A DNA stretch of 64,000 nt from Mucilaginibacter xinganensis (GCF_002257585.1 NZ_CP022743.1:4402001-4466000); one strand, 5' to 3'. Positions 43,197-52,865 are shown, counted from the first letter of the stretch. The notes: a model not told the origin generated them from the sequence alone. A program made the numbers and translations.

Positions 43197-44807
43197 TTAG
43201 CGTGATTTATAACTTGCCAGATCGTTATACAAACTGCGGAACGAGCTGCGGAGGCCTAACGTTACCATTGAGGTTTTATCTGTAAACTGGCTATTTTTTT
43301 CATTCCGTAAAATGCCGCCAAGTTCAATACGTAAATTATATTTAGGATTAAGCAGGTAGCCCGCTTTTGCCTCAACGTAAACCATATTGGTAGTAAGCCC
43401 CTGCCCTATGTAGTTACCGTTAGCTTTAGCCTTGTTGTTATAGTTTTGAAAAGCATCTTTCCCATAATTTAATCCGTTAACATCCAGCCCATAGTGCCCA
43501 TAATCAAACTCGCCGGAAAAATCGAATCTTTTAAACGAGTAATTCAACAAGCCAACCACTTCCCTGAAATTAGCTCCCCACGGATGCGCCAGCATTTCCC
43601 CGTTTTCCGTGTAGCTTATGATCGGGCTGGTTTCTGAATAAGTGTACGGTTTTGAATTATTGTTCTCAAGCAGCCAGTTAAGTCCTTTTACGTTAAAAAG
43701 ATCAGCCCCTCTGAATCCAAGTTGCCAGCTGTATTTATTTCGGTAACTGCCGCCGTTTGAAAAAAAGCTCGACGATTCAAACTCGTCCAATGCAAATTGC
43801 CCATAGGCAGTTATACCATCCGTTATCTTGTACTTACTGGTAAGGCCAATTAATGCATTATCCGGTGATCCGTTTAATGCTTCTACGGGCCTTAAAAATA
43901 TTATGGGGTTTATGTAAGTAACGTCAAATGGACGTGAGTTGCCTGCTTCATCTTTGCTGTACCAAATTACAGCATCAAAAAATCCGATAGAAAACCGGTT
44001 GCTTACGTTCCAATCCAAATAATGAAAAACCCCTCCCTTTTTCCGGTCCTTTCCAACCGCATCCAGGTCAACCGGATCGTTAAAGCCCGCCCACATAGCC
44101 ATATACCGTACATTACCCAATGTTGCTGTTAATTTAAAAAACGGGTATGGTGAAGCAGCGTCTGACAATAATAATGACCGGTAGCCGTCGCCTATAAATG
44201 TTTTATCGCGCCCGGCAGAAATATTTAAGAATTTTATGGGTGTGTAGGATGCTGTTGCAGTAATATACTCCCAGTCATAGCCGTTGTTGCGATAGGTTTT
44301 AGCATAAGCCTGGCCCGGCACAATACCTGTTTGGTTGATATAAGTTGAGAGATATTCGGGCACTACCGCACTGTTTTGATACCCGGATATGTTGTAATAA
44401 AATTTATTGCCAACCGTACCTCCAATCTGTAAACCGAGCGACGTAGTATTTGTAGTTAACTTGCCTGAAAAATCCCTGCCAATACTAAAATCAGGCAAAA
44501 GATCGGCGTAAAAGGTTGAGTTCTGCCCCTTAAAATCTATTAAATGTTCATTAAAAAGCTTTTTGTAAAGCAGACTATGCTGTTTACCATCTGATCCATA
44601 ATTCATTAATGAATCAAAGTGCCGCTTTAATAAAGAATCATCAGCAAAAAAAGGCCGGAGTGCACTGTGCTGCCGTGTTTTTGTTGAGTAAACATCAGCA
44701 TCAAGCTTTTGGTAAAACTGGTATGAATAAGGAAGGTAAACCGACTGTGCCCGAACTACAACTACAGATGACAGCAATAACACAGCTGCAAATATTTTTT
44801 TTATCAT
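43197..44807 (-). CDS. Wzi/RemB-like outer-membrane beta-barrel protein, 536 aa
   Basis: Signal peptide (MIKKIFAAVLLLSSVVVVRAQ) followed by many alternating strands ending at an aromatic residue (for example FYYNISGYQNSAVV, VRYMAMWAGFN, WQLGFRGADLF, AGYLLNPKYNLRIELGGIL). The KFLNISAGRDKTFIGDGYRSLLLSDAASPYPFFKLT segment recalls the capsule-assembly Wzi family (PF14052) and the related gliding-associated RemB of Flavobacterium. Located 6 bases after gmd, so co-transcribed, which fits a surface-polysaccharide or gliding role. Which family member it is cannot be decided here. Confidence 0.8.
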   Translation of the reverse strand: MIKKIFAAVLLLSSVVVVRAQSVYLPYSYQFYQKLDADVYSTKTRQHSALRPFFADDSLLKRHFDSLMNYGSDGKQHSLLYKKLFNEHLIDFKGQNSTFYADLLPDFSIGRDFSGKLTTNTTSLGLQIGGTVGNKFYYNISGYQNSAVVPEYLSTYINQTGIVPGQAYAKTYRNNGYDWEYITATASYTPIKFLNISAGRDKTFIGDGYRSLLLSDAASPYPFFKLTATLGNVRYMAMWAGFNDPVDLDAVGKDRKKGGVFHYLDWNVSNRFSIGFFDAVIWYSKDEAGNSRPFDVTYINPIIFLRPVEALNGSPDNALIGLTSKYKITDGITAYGQFALDEFESSSFFSNGGSYRNKYSWQLGFRGADLFNVKGLNWLLENNNSKPYTYSETSPIISYTENGEMLAHPWGANFREVVGLLNYSFKRFDFSGEFDYGHYGLDVNGLNYGKDAFQNYNNKAKANGNYIGQGLTTNMVYVEAKAGYLLNPKYNLRIELGGILRNEKNSQFTDKTSMVTLGLRSSFRSLYNDLASYKSR

Positions 44808-44813
44808 AGAGCT

Positions 44814-45950
44814 TTACTCGAAATAATTGAGAGTTTTAAATCCACCTTTTTTTAAATAATCATCTTTTTTTACAAGGTGCAAGTCAGATTGCACCATATC
44901 ACTCACCAGCGCCTGCAGATCATATTTAGGAATCCATCCTAATTTTTCCCTTGCTTTACTTGCATCGCCAATCAAAAGATCCACTTCTGTAGGCCTGAAA
45001 TATTTTGAATCGACCTTAACTACCGTTTGACCAAATTTTAAAGCATCGGCATTAAGGCCTAGTTCCTGTACTTTTTGCTGATCATAATCAATGATCACGC
45101 CACGCTCGTTTTCGTCCTTCCCGCTAAATTCAATTTCTATTCCCAGCTCGTTGAAAGCCATTTTTATAAACTCCCTAACTGTTGTGGTAACACCGGTAGC
45201 AATAACAAAATCTTCGGGCACATCCTGCTGTAACATCAGCCACATGGCTTCAATGTAGTCTTTGGCATGGCCCCAGTCACGCTGGGCAGAAAGGTTGCCT
45301 ACATACAGGCAATCCTGCAGACCCATAGCTATTTTAGATGCTGCACGGGTAATTTTTCGGGTAACAAATGTTTCGCCGCGTACAGGACTTTCGTGGTTGA
45401 AAAGGATGCCGTTACAAGCAAACATTTTATAAGCCTCACGATAGTTTACAATTATCCAGTAGCCATATAATTTTGCAACGGCATAAGGCGACCGCGGGTA
45501 AAAGGGTGTAGTTTCACTTTGCGGCACAGCTTGTACCAGGCCATACAGTTCAGAAGTTGAAGCCTGGTAAATACGGGTCTTTTTTTCGAGCCCTAATAAC
45601 CTTACGGCTTCCAAAATCCTTAAAGTGCCGATACCATCGGCATTGGCGGTGTATTCCGGGGTATCGAAACTTACCTTAACATGGCTTTGCGCGGCCAGGT
45701 TGTAAATCTCGTCGGGCTGTGTTTCCTGTATCAGCCTGATCAGGTTAGTTGAATCGGTAAGGTCGCCATAATGAAGGGTAAATTTCACATTAGGCTCATG
45801 TGGATCGTGGTATAAGTGATCAATCCGGTCTGTGTTAAATAATGACGCCCTTCTTTTAACGCCATGTACCTCGTAGCCTTTTTTCAGCAAAAACTCTGCT
45901 AAATAAGCACCATCCTGCCCGGTAACGCCGGTAATTAAAGCAACTTTCAT
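44814..45950 (-). CDS. gmd: GDP-mannose 4,6-dehydratase, 378 aa
   Basis: SDR enzyme turning GDP-D-mannose to GDP-4-keto-6-deoxy-D-mannose, the precursor of GDP-fucose, GDP-rhamnose and GDP-perosamine. NADP motif GVTGQDGAYLAEFL near residue 8, KRRASLFNTDRIDHLY, catalytic Ser-Glu with ASTSELYG, the Tyr-Lys pair in PRSPYAVAKLYGYWI, and LFNHESPVRGETFVTRKI are all diagnostic. Full length. A typical partner reductase (GDP-fucose synthase, wcaG) is not in the window. Paired with the Wzi/RemB-like gene in one minus-strand unit. Confidence 0.97.
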   Translation of the reverse strand: MKVALITGVTGQDGAYLAEFLLKKGYEVHGVKRRASLFNTDRIDHLYHDPHEPNVKFTLHYGDLTDSTNLIRLIQETQPDEIYNLAAQSHVKVSFDTPEYTANADGIGTLRILEAVRLLGLEKKTRIYQASTSELYGLVQAVPQSETTPFYPRSPYAVAKLYGYWIIVNYREAYKMFACNGILFNHESPVRGETFVTRKITRAASKIAMGLQDCLYVGNLSAQRDWGHAKDYIEAMWLMLQQDVPEDFVIATGVTTTVREFIKMAFNELGIEIEFSGKDENERGVIIDYDQQKVQELGLNADALKFGQTVVKVDSKYFRPTEVDLLIGDASKAREKLGWIPKYDLQALVSDMVQSDLHLVKKDDYLKKGGFKTLNYFE

Positions 45951-46181
45951 TGAAAAATACTTTGTGATATATTAATAGTTACAATATTATCCAATTTAAT
46001 TGTAAATGTGGGTATTTGGAACTGATGAGGACTGACTTTTTTTGTTAATAAGGACTTATCCAGATTTAGAGCCCAGCTCATTAAATTAATCCCGTTCAGG
46101 GTTATATTCGCACAACAAGGTTGATACAATCGCACTCATCCTTTCCATCTCGCCTAACCTTTTGTTATCTTTACTTTTACA

Positions 46182-49100
46182 ATGGTTCCATCTACCCCCA
46201 ATAAATACAACGAAAAATTCCAGCAGGCGTTGGCCCAGCTTAACCCTGAACAATTGGCTGCCGTTAATAAAATGGACGGGCCTGTTTTGGTAATTGCCGG
46301 GCCGGGTACCGGTAAAACGCAGATCCTGGCTGCCCGCATAGGTAAAATACTTACCGAAACGGACGCCAATGCCCACGAAATTTTGTGCCTTACTTATACC
46401 GACGCCGGTGCTGTTGCCATGCGTAAAAGGCTTTTTGATTTTATAGGACCCGACGCCTACAGGGTAAATATTTATACATTTCACGCTTTTTGTAACGAGA
46501 TCATCCAGGAGAACCTGGACTATTTTGGCAAACTAAATATGGAGGCCCTGTCTGACCTTGAGTCGGCTATGCTTTTCAGGGAACTGGTTGATGAATTTTC
46601 AAACGATCATTTATTAAAGCGCTTTACAGGAGAAATCTATTTTGAAGCGCCGCGGTTAAAAAACCTTTTCTCGACCATGAAAAGCGAAGGCTGGGACGAG
46701 GCCACTATTGAGAAGGCAGTTAATAAATACCTTGAAGACCTACCCAACCGCGAGGAATTTATTTATAAACGGGCAAATGCAAAAGCCGGCATAAAAATAG
46801 GCGATCCCAAACAAAAGGATATTGACAAGGCACACGACCTGATGAAGAAGTTGCTGGCTGGCGTAAGCGAGTACCGCAACTTTGATAAAAAAATGAAAGA
46901 TAAGGGCCGTTATGATTATGATGACATGATCATTTGGGTACTTAAAGCCTTCCGCGAAAATGAAGAACTGTTGCGCCGCTACCAGGAACGTTACCAGTAC
47001 ATCCTTGTGGATGAGTTCCAGGATACCAGCGGCTCACAAAACGAACTTTTAAAGTATATTTTGAATTATTGGGATACGCCAAACGTATTTGTGGTGGGCG
47101 ACGATGACCAATCGATCTTTAAGTTCCAGGGGGCAAACATGAAGAACATTCTTGATTTTGCCAATGATTATGTAAACACGCTGCAAACCGTAGTTTTAAA
47201 ACACAACTACCGCTCTAACCAGCAGATCCTGGATATCTCGAAAGCACTGATCAACAACAACCGTGAACGTTTAACCGCCCAGCTTGCATTAGATAAAAAT
47301 CTTAAAGCTGCGCACCCCCGGTTTAATGAACTGGCCGTAACGCCTTTTATAAACGAATATGAAAACCCTGGCAAGGAACTGGTTGATATTGCGGCAAAAA
47401 TCAAACAGTTGCTTGACAATGGCACCGAACCAGGTGAAATTGCCGTTATTTACCGCAACCACAGCCAGGTTGAAGAACTGATACAATACCTGGATACGCA
47501 AAATATCGCCGTAAACACCAAACGTAAAATTGATATTTTCACTTTGCCGTTTGGCGAAAAGATCATCAATATTTTGCGCTATCTGGCCATGGAGCTGGAC
47601 TCGCCCTACAGCGGGGATGAACTGTTGTTTGAAATAATGCATTATGATTTTTTCGACATTCCGCCTATAGAAATTGCAAAGGCCAGCGTGGCCGTTTCAA
47701 AAGAAAATTTTACGACTTCAAAAAACAACGAGCCCAAAACTTCACTCAGGCGATACATCAGCGAGATCAAGGTACCAGTACAAACCGGCTTGTTTGATGA
47801 AGCCAAAAATCACCGGATGAAATTCCTGGTAAGCGATATCGACTACCTGTTAACCTACTCGGCCAGCAATACGCTGCAACAGCTTTTTCAACAACTGATA
47901 GCCAAAATGGGGATTCTTAAATACATTATGCAGCAGCCTGACAAGGGCTGGTATATGCAGGTGCTTACCAATTTCTTTGACTTTTTAAAGGATGAAAGCC
48001 GCAAAAATCCCGAAATAAAACTTGCTGACCTGGTAGCCATCATTGACCTTATGAAGGAAAACAAGATCAGGCTGGCGCTAAACCAGGTTATATTTTCGGA
48101 AAACGGCATCAATTTTTTAACCGCGCACGGGTCAAAAGGACTTGAATTTGAACATGTTTTTTTAATAGGCTGTACCAAAAAGATCTGGGATGGAAAGGGG
48201 CGAAATTACGGATTTAGTTACCCGGATACTTTAACACAGGCCACCGACGACGATATTGCCCAAAAAGAAGAATCACGCCGGTTGTTTTATGTGGCCCTTA
48301 CCCGTGCAAAACAGCACCTTTTTATTTCCTTTGCCAATAAAGATAAAAACGGCAAGGACCAGGAGGCGTCGCAATTTGTAGGGGAAATCCTGGCAGATAC
48401 CGATCTGCCGGTACACTACCCGAATGTAAGTGCTGACGATATGATTGCGTTTACAGCACTGCAATTTAGCGAGGCCGACAAGCCAAAGGTTGAATTGCTG
48501 GACAGAAATTATATCAACCAGTTATTACAGGATTACACACTTTCAGTAACGCATTTGAGCAATTATCTGGACTGCCCGCTGAAATTTTATTTTCAGTGTT
48601 TAATCCGGGTGCCCTCGGGCAAAAGCCCGTCAGCCACTTTTGGGCAGGCGGTGCACTGGGCGCTTAACAAAGTATTCCGGAACCTGAAGAATGATGGGAA
48701 TGAATTCCCCCTTACTGATGACTTCATGAAGGAGTTTCGCTGGTATATGTACCGCAACCGCGACTCATTCACCAAAGAAGAGTTTAAGCTTCGGCTGGAT
48801 TACGGCGAAAAGATCCTCCCCCCGTACTACAATCAAAATATAACCATCTGGAACAAAAATGCGGTTACCGAGCGAAGCATTAAAAATGTTGAAGTTGGAG
48901 GCGTACCCATAAAAGGTAACCTGGATAAGGTAGAGTTTAACGGCAAACAAGTAACGGTGGTTGACTATAAAACAGGTAAATTAAAATATGCCAAGGATAA
49001 ATTCTCGCGTCCGGACGACGAGGCACCCAATGGTGGCGATTATTGGCGCCAGGCTGTTTTTTATAAAATACTGATAGACAACGAGCATTCGCTTGACTGG

Positions 49101-49346
49101 GAAGTGGTTAGCACCTTATTTGAATTTGTTGAACCCGTTAGTGAAGGGGAATACCATAAGGAGAAAATTGTAATTGCTCCGGCAGATACTGATACGGTGA
49201 CGGAACAAATCACCACGGTTTATCAAAAAATAATGGCCCATGATTTTAATACCGGCTGCGGTAAAAAAGAATGTGACTGGTGCCATTTTGTGAAAAGCAA
49301 CTTTAAACAGGTCGGGAACATTATGCAGGAAGAAAACGCAGATTAA
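46182..49346 (+). CDS. UvrD/Rep-type helicase fused to a Fe-S PD-(D/E)XK nuclease, 1054 aa
   Basis: One polypeptide with an SF1A helicase and a RecB/AddB-type nuclease. Helicase part: Walker A GPGTGKT at residues 40-46, LCLTYTDAGAVAMRKRL, Walker B DEFQD near 276, VVGDDDQSIFKFQGA, KHNYRSNQQILD, VFLIGCTKK and LFYVALTRAKQHLFIS. Nuclease part: Cys near residue 796 (DCPLKFYFQC), GNLDKVEF near 911, VVDYKTGK near 927, and CGKKECDWC at about 1026-1035. One early Cys and three late Cys is the Fe-S staple pattern of AddB and Cas4. Likely a recombination or break-processing enzyme acting without a separate AddA. Confidence 0.93.
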   Translation: MVPSTPNKYNEKFQQALAQLNPEQLAAVNKMDGPVLVIAGPGTGKTQILAARIGKILTETDANAHEILCLTYTDAGAVAMRKRLFDFIGPDAYRVNIYTFHAFCNEIIQENLDYFGKLNMEALSDLESAMLFRELVDEFSNDHLLKRFTGEIYFEAPRLKNLFSTMKSEGWDEATIEKAVNKYLEDLPNREEFIYKRANAKAGIKIGDPKQKDIDKAHDLMKKLLAGVSEYRNFDKKMKDKGRYDYDDMIIWVLKAFRENEELLRRYQERYQYILVDEFQDTSGSQNELLKYILNYWDTPNVFVVGDDDQSIFKFQGANMKNILDFANDYVNTLQTVVLKHNYRSNQQILDISKALINNNRERLTAQLALDKNLKAAHPRFNELAVTPFINEYENPGKELVDIAAKIKQLLDNGTEPGEIAVIYRNHSQVEELIQYLDTQNIAVNTKRKIDIFTLPFGEKIINILRYLAMELDSPYSGDELLFEIMHYDFFDIPPIEIAKASVAVSKENFTTSKNNEPKTSLRRYISEIKVPVQTGLFDEAKNHRMKFLVSDIDYLLTYSASNTLQQLFQQLIAKMGILKYIMQQPDKGWYMQVLTNFFDFLKDESRKNPEIKLADLVAIIDLMKENKIRLALNQVIFSENGINFLTAHGSKGLEFEHVFLIGCTKKIWDGKGRNYGFSYPDTLTQATDDDIAQKEESRRLFYVALTRAKQHLFISFANKDKNGKDQEASQFVGEILADTDLPVHYPNVSADDMIAFTALQFSEADKPKVELLDRNYINQLLQDYTLSVTHLSNYLDCPLKFYFQCLIRVPSGKSPSATFGQAVHWALNKVFRNLKNDGNEFPLTDDFMKEFRWYMYRNRDSFTKEEFKLRLDYGEKILPPYYNQNITIWNKNAVTERSIKNVEVGGVPIKGNLDKVEFNGKQVTVVDYKTGKLKYAKDKFSRPDDEAPNGGDYWRQAVFYKILIDNEHSLDWEVVSTLFEFVEPVSEGEYHKEKIVIAPADTDTVTEQITTVYQKIMAHDFNTGCGKKECDWCHFVKSNFKQVGNIMQEENAD

Positions 49347-49381
49347 AACACACATATTAAGGCAAGATATAACGATCATTT

Positions 49382-50734
49382 ATGAAAAAACTATTACTTA
49401 TTATTCCTGTATTTTTCATTTTTCAGGCATCGGCACAAACTATTATCAAGCAGGATGCGGCAATAAAACAAATGGTTGATGAGGTGTCAGCCAAAAATAT
49501 TGAAGCGAATATTCGCAAACTGGTAAGTTTTAAAAGCCGCCATACGCTGAGCGATACTACCAGCAAAACCGAAGGCAGTGGTGCAGCGCGCAATTGGATA
49601 AAGGCGGAAATGGAAAAATATGCCGCCGAATCGCAAGGGAGGATGACCGTACAGTTTGATACTTTTACTCAGCCTAAGGGTGAGCGGGTTGACAAACCTG
49701 TCCACCTTAAAAATATACTAGCAACATTAAAAGGCACTGACCCAAATGATACCCGGGTTTATATTGTTTCCGGCCATTACGATTCGAGGATAAACGACGT
49801 GATGAATGCCAACTCGGTTGAGCCAGGCGCGAATGACGATGCATCAGGATCAGCAGTATCTATGGAACTGGCAAGGGTGATGAGCAGGTGGTCGTTCCCG
49901 TCAACCATTATATTTATGTGTGTGGTGGGTGAAGAGCAGGGTTTATATGGGTCAACCAATGTTGCCAAACGCGCAAAAGCCGAAAAATGGAATGTTGACG
50001 CCATGCTGAATAACGATATTGTTGGCAATACCCATGGTATGGAAAATGATTTAAAAGATAACCGCAGCGTACGGGTGTTTAGTGAAGGTGTACCGTCAAC
50101 CGCAGCCGGTGATGAACGGGCAATAAGAAGTTTAATAGCTTTGGGGGGTGAGAATGACAGCCCATCGCGCGAGCTGGCCCGGTATGTAAAGGAAACAGCA
50201 GAGCGTTACGTTGACCAGCTTGATGTGAAACTGATTTATCGCCGTGACCGCTTTTTGCGCGGCGGCGACCATGTTCCTTTTTTACAGCAGGGTTTTACCG
50301 CGGTAAGGTTTACGGAAATGAATGAAGACTTTCACCGCCAGCACCAGGATATCCGCACCGAAAAAGGTGTTGATTACGGTGATCTGCCCGACTTTGTGGA
50401 TTTTAACTATGTGCAAAAAGTGGCCCGCATGAATTTATCCGTGCTGGCTAACCTGGCCTTTGCCGCTGCAGAGCCGCAAAATGTTGGCGTAGTCACCAGC
50501 GACCTGACCAACGAAACGACGTTAAAATGGGAAGCGCCGAAAGCAAGCAAAAAACCCACAGGCTATTACGTGCTGATGCGTGAAACCACCAGCCCTTTCT
50601 GGGAAAAGAAATTTTATGTGGAAGGTACAGGCTTAACACTCAACTACTCAAAAGACAATTACTTTTTCGCCGTGCAATCTGTTGATGAAAAAGGGCATGA
50701 GAGTTTGCCGGTGTATCCGAAGCCAATTAGATAG
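49382..50734 (+). CDS. Secreted M28 family zinc aminopeptidase, 450 aa
   Basis: Signal peptide MKKLLLIIPVFFIFQASAQ and an M28 catalytic domain: YIVSGHYDSRIND (His and first Asp), EPGANDDASGSAVSMELARVM (bridging Asp), CVVGEEQGLYGS (catalytic Glu and metal Glu), MLNNDIVGN (Asp), and NEDFHRQHQD (last His). The ligand set is complete, so it should be active, cutting N-terminal residues from peptides in the periplasm or outside. A C-terminal fibronectin-III-like piece (about residues 370-450, TTLKWEAPKASKKPTGYYVLMR) ends the protein. Spaced 35 bases behind the helicase. An intergenic hairpin follows. Confidence 0.94.
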   Translation: MKKLLLIIPVFFIFQASAQTIIKQDAAIKQMVDEVSAKNIEANIRKLVSFKSRHTLSDTTSKTEGSGAARNWIKAEMEKYAAESQGRMTVQFDTFTQPKGERVDKPVHLKNILATLKGTDPNDTRVYIVSGHYDSRINDVMNANSVEPGANDDASGSAVSMELARVMSRWSFPSTIIFMCVVGEEQGLYGSTNVAKRAKAEKWNVDAMLNNDIVGNTHGMENDLKDNRSVRVFSEGVPSTAAGDERAIRSLIALGGENDSPSRELARYVKETAERYVDQLDVKLIYRRDRFLRGGDHVPFLQQGFTAVRFTEMNEDFHRQHQDIRTEKGVDYGDLPDFVDFNYVQKVARMNLSVLANLAFAAAEPQNVGVVTSDLTNETTLKWEAPKASKKPTGYYVLMRETTSPFWEKKFYVEGTGLTLNYSKDNYFFAVQSVDEKGHESLPVYPKPIR

Positions 50735-50830
50735 TGATTAGAGACCAGAGGTTAGAGATTAGTAAAAAAGATGAAGGAGATTGGCAAATTCTGCATTCTC
50801 CCATAATCTCCAGCCTCTAATCTCTAATCA
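50735..50830. repeat. Intergenic TTAGAGATTAGAG-family hairpin (copy 2), between convergent genes
   Basis: Left arm 50735-50761 (TGATTAGAGACCAGAGGTTA and on) and right arm 50804-50830 (ending CTCTAATCTCTAATCA) are complementary at 23 of 27 positions, with a smaller GGAGA/TCTCC hairpin inside. It lies between the M28 gene stop and the ABC permease stop, so it probably acts as a shared terminator. Confidence 0.7.
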
Positions 50831-50838
50831 ATTAACCC

Positions 50839-51657
50839 TTATTTCACACTCTTTTTTAGCACAATAAAATATCCGGCAATAAAAACCACCACTGCTATAA
50901 TAAGACTTACACCGGTATCTTTCGTGAACAGGTCTATCGTGAGGTGTGGGTTTATTGGCGACGGATGGTTGCCGCCTTTGCCTTGCCCCTGCGATAAAGC
51001 GCGCATGGCCATCATGGGGTGTGAGTAGGGAAATAAGTAAGCATACTCCCAGTTATTTGTTGCTAAGATGCTGCCTGTTATGGTGCACACAAAGCCAATC
51101 CCCATCGGCTTTAAAAAATCGCTGAATAAAAGGCTCAATAAAAACTGTATGGAAAGAATGCCTAATGAAGCCAGGAAAAACTTAAAGTAAATCTGTGTCA
51201 GGATATCCGCGATATTGTATTCATTAAATTTCAGCTGGGGCTTTAGCAAGCTCAATAAGTTACCAAAACCAAGGGTGAACAGCACAAATAAAGACAAACA
51301 AAAGAATATAAGGAAAAAAGCATAAAAGTATTTGGCCGCATAAACCGACAGTTTGGGAATAGGAAGGCTGAATAATGTTTTCCAGGTATCTGCCTTATGC
51401 TCAACATTATTTACAGAGTAGGCAATAAAAATAATAAGCATGGGTAATAGCAATAAGCCCATGATACCTAATATGGCGCCGGCAAACTGAAACCACAAGA
51501 TCATGGGAGGCGTATTTACCATATGATCGGCTTTTACAAAAAAGCCTACGAAAAGCAGCAGACAAAGCAGCAGCGGCAGTAAAACAGCGCTCCAAAAGCC
51601 CATTGTTTTACGCGTTTTATAAAATTCAGACCTGAACGAGAGTATAAATCCTTTCAT
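50839..51657 (-). CDS. ABC transporter permease (ABC-2 type), 272 aa
   Basis: Six hydrophobic segments in the order typical of ABC-2 export permeases. N-terminus MKGFILSFRSEFYKTRKTMGFWSAVLLPLLLCLLLFVGF is shaped like the BcrB/LanE group, which exports or excludes antibiotic peptides; the central part contains ILGIMGLLLLPMLIIFIAYSVNNVEHKADTWKTLFSLPIPK. Paired with the ATPase gene 6 bases upstream. Substrate unknown: bacteriocin-like peptides or lipids are both possible. Confidence 0.88.
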   Translation of the reverse strand: MKGFILSFRSEFYKTRKTMGFWSAVLLPLLLCLLLFVGFFVKADHMVNTPPMILWFQFAGAILGIMGLLLLPMLIIFIAYSVNNVEHKADTWKTLFSLPIPKLSVYAAKYFYAFFLIFFCLSLFVLFTLGFGNLLSLLKPQLKFNEYNIADILTQIYFKFFLASLGILSIQFLLSLLFSDFLKPMGIGFVCTITGSILATNNWEYAYLFPYSHPMMAMRALSQGQGKGGNHPSPINPHLTIDLFTKDTGVSLIIAVVVFIAGYFIVLKKSVK

Positions 51658-51663
51658 AATGGC

Positions 51664-52563
51664 TTAAGCGTTTTGGGTAATGGCTAAAAATAATTTCTCC
51701 AGGTCCTGTTGTTGCTTGTTGATGCTATAAACGGTGTAGCCGTTTTGGTTGAGCAGCGTATTGATCCCACCCATATTTTCTTTCGATGTATATGGAACAT
51801 ACAAGTAGTGATCGTTAACCTCTGCCACGTCGATGTTGTTTTTCTTTAAAAAGTTAGCGGCATCAACCGTGCGGTCAGTTTCTATTTGAACCGAAGGCTT
51901 ACTAAGCGCTTCCAACTCATGAATACTACCCTGGAACATCAGTTCGCCGTGGTTAATTATGCCAACATGGGTAGCCATGCGTTGAATTTCGGCTAATAAA
52001 TGGCTTGATATAAATACGGTTTTTTTATACTCGCCGGTAAGTTTCATTAAAAGCTCACGAATCTCGATGATCCCGTTGGGGTCGAGCCCGTTGGTGGGTT
52101 CGTCGAGTATCAGCAATTTAGGATCAGAAAGTAAGGCCAGCGCAATGCCCAGGCGCTGTTTCATACCCAATGAGTACTGGCCGGCTTTTTTATGGGCGGC
52201 ATCCTGCAGATGTACCAATGCCAGCATTTCATCAACCCGCTTTTCAGGGATCTGTAATAACAATGCCCTGTTGAGCAGGTTTTCTTTGCCGCTTAAATGA
52301 AGGTAAATTGCAGGTTGCTCTATTAGGGAACCGATCTGGGAAAGAATTTTTATGCGGTTACTCTCCAGTTCGAGATCAAAAACATGAATGCTGCCTTCCT
52401 GCGTTTTAAGCAGGTTGAGCAACAATTTTATTGTCGTGGTTTTTCCGGCGCCGTTTGGGCCAAGGAAACCATAAATGCTTCCTTCAGGAACTTGTAAGGA
52501 TAATGATTTGACAACCGTTTGATCGCCAAACGTAAAGGTTAGGTTATTGGTATTAATTACCAT
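51664..52563 (-). CDS. ABC transporter ATP-binding protein, 299 aa
   Basis: Nucleotide-binding subunit for the permease after it. Walker A GPNGAGKTT (35-43), Q-loop IGSLIEQPAIYLH, signature YSLGMKQRLGIAL, Walker B LLILDEPTNGLDP, and H-loop VFISSHLLAEI are all normal. The last 80 residues are an accessory domain seen in the BcrA/LanF-type proteins (LEKLFLAIT at the end). Start codon overlaps the stop of the 67-residue gene (ATGGTAA), so translation is coupled. Confidence 0.95.
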   Translation of the reverse strand: MVINTNNLTFTFGDQTVVKSLSLQVPEGSIYGFLGPNGAGKTTTIKLLLNLLKTQEGSIHVFDLELESNRIKILSQIGSLIEQPAIYLHLSGKENLLNRALLLQIPEKRVDEMLALVHLQDAAHKKAGQYSLGMKQRLGIALALLSDPKLLILDEPTNGLDPNGIIEIRELLMKLTGEYKKTVFISSHLLAEIQRMATHVGIINHGELMFQGSIHELEALSKPSVQIETDRTVDAANFLKKNNIDVAEVNDHYLYVPYTSKENMGGINTLLNQNGYTVYSINKQQQDLEKLFLAITQNA

Positions 52564-52760
52564 ACTTTTTCTTTAACTACTGCGCATACAGTTTTAACTA
52601 AACCAACACTTTTATAAAAAAGGGAAGTAGCATGAACAGTAGTGCCAACAATAGATTCTCTTTTCTGTTGAAACTGGTAACTTACACCCATTATTAGGGC
52701 AAAAAATACCGGAACCAGTAATAATATAAACGGATTGGAATTTTTGATGAGCGTTTTCAT
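52557..52760 (-). CDS. Small single-pass membrane protein, 67 aa
   Basis: Unrecognised small protein. A Lys/Asn start (MKTLIKNSN), one hydrophobic helix (about residues 10-29, PFILLLVPVFFALIMGVSYQ), then a basic tail with one Cys (VCAVVKEKVW). The 3' end overlaps the ABC ATPase start by 7 bases, which argues that it is translated and belongs to the operon. Possible roles are an accessory subunit, a pheromone-like peptide or an immunity factor; none is shown. Its first 50 upstream bases carry a 14-bp palindrome. Confidence 0.65.
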   Translation of the reverse strand: MKTLIKNSNPFILLLVPVFFALIMGVSYQFQQKRESIVGTTVHATSLFYKSVGLVKTVCAVVKEKVW

Positions 52761-52789
52761 TGTGATTGCTTTTGATGATACAAAGAAAT

Positions 52790-52803
52790 GTCAAATATTT
52801 GAC
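52790..52803 (-). promoter_or_regulatory. Perfect 14-bp palindrome upstream of the ABC operon
   Basis: GTCAAATATTTGAC, 30 bases before the ATG of the 67-residue gene. It may be an operator; it also contains TTTG triplets that could serve as a -33 box for a start near 52770. Confidence 0.35.
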
Positions 52804-52865
52804 CCGCTAAAAACATTTAGACCAACACACAGGAATTATAGATGAACGCCCTATTAGCCAAACTA

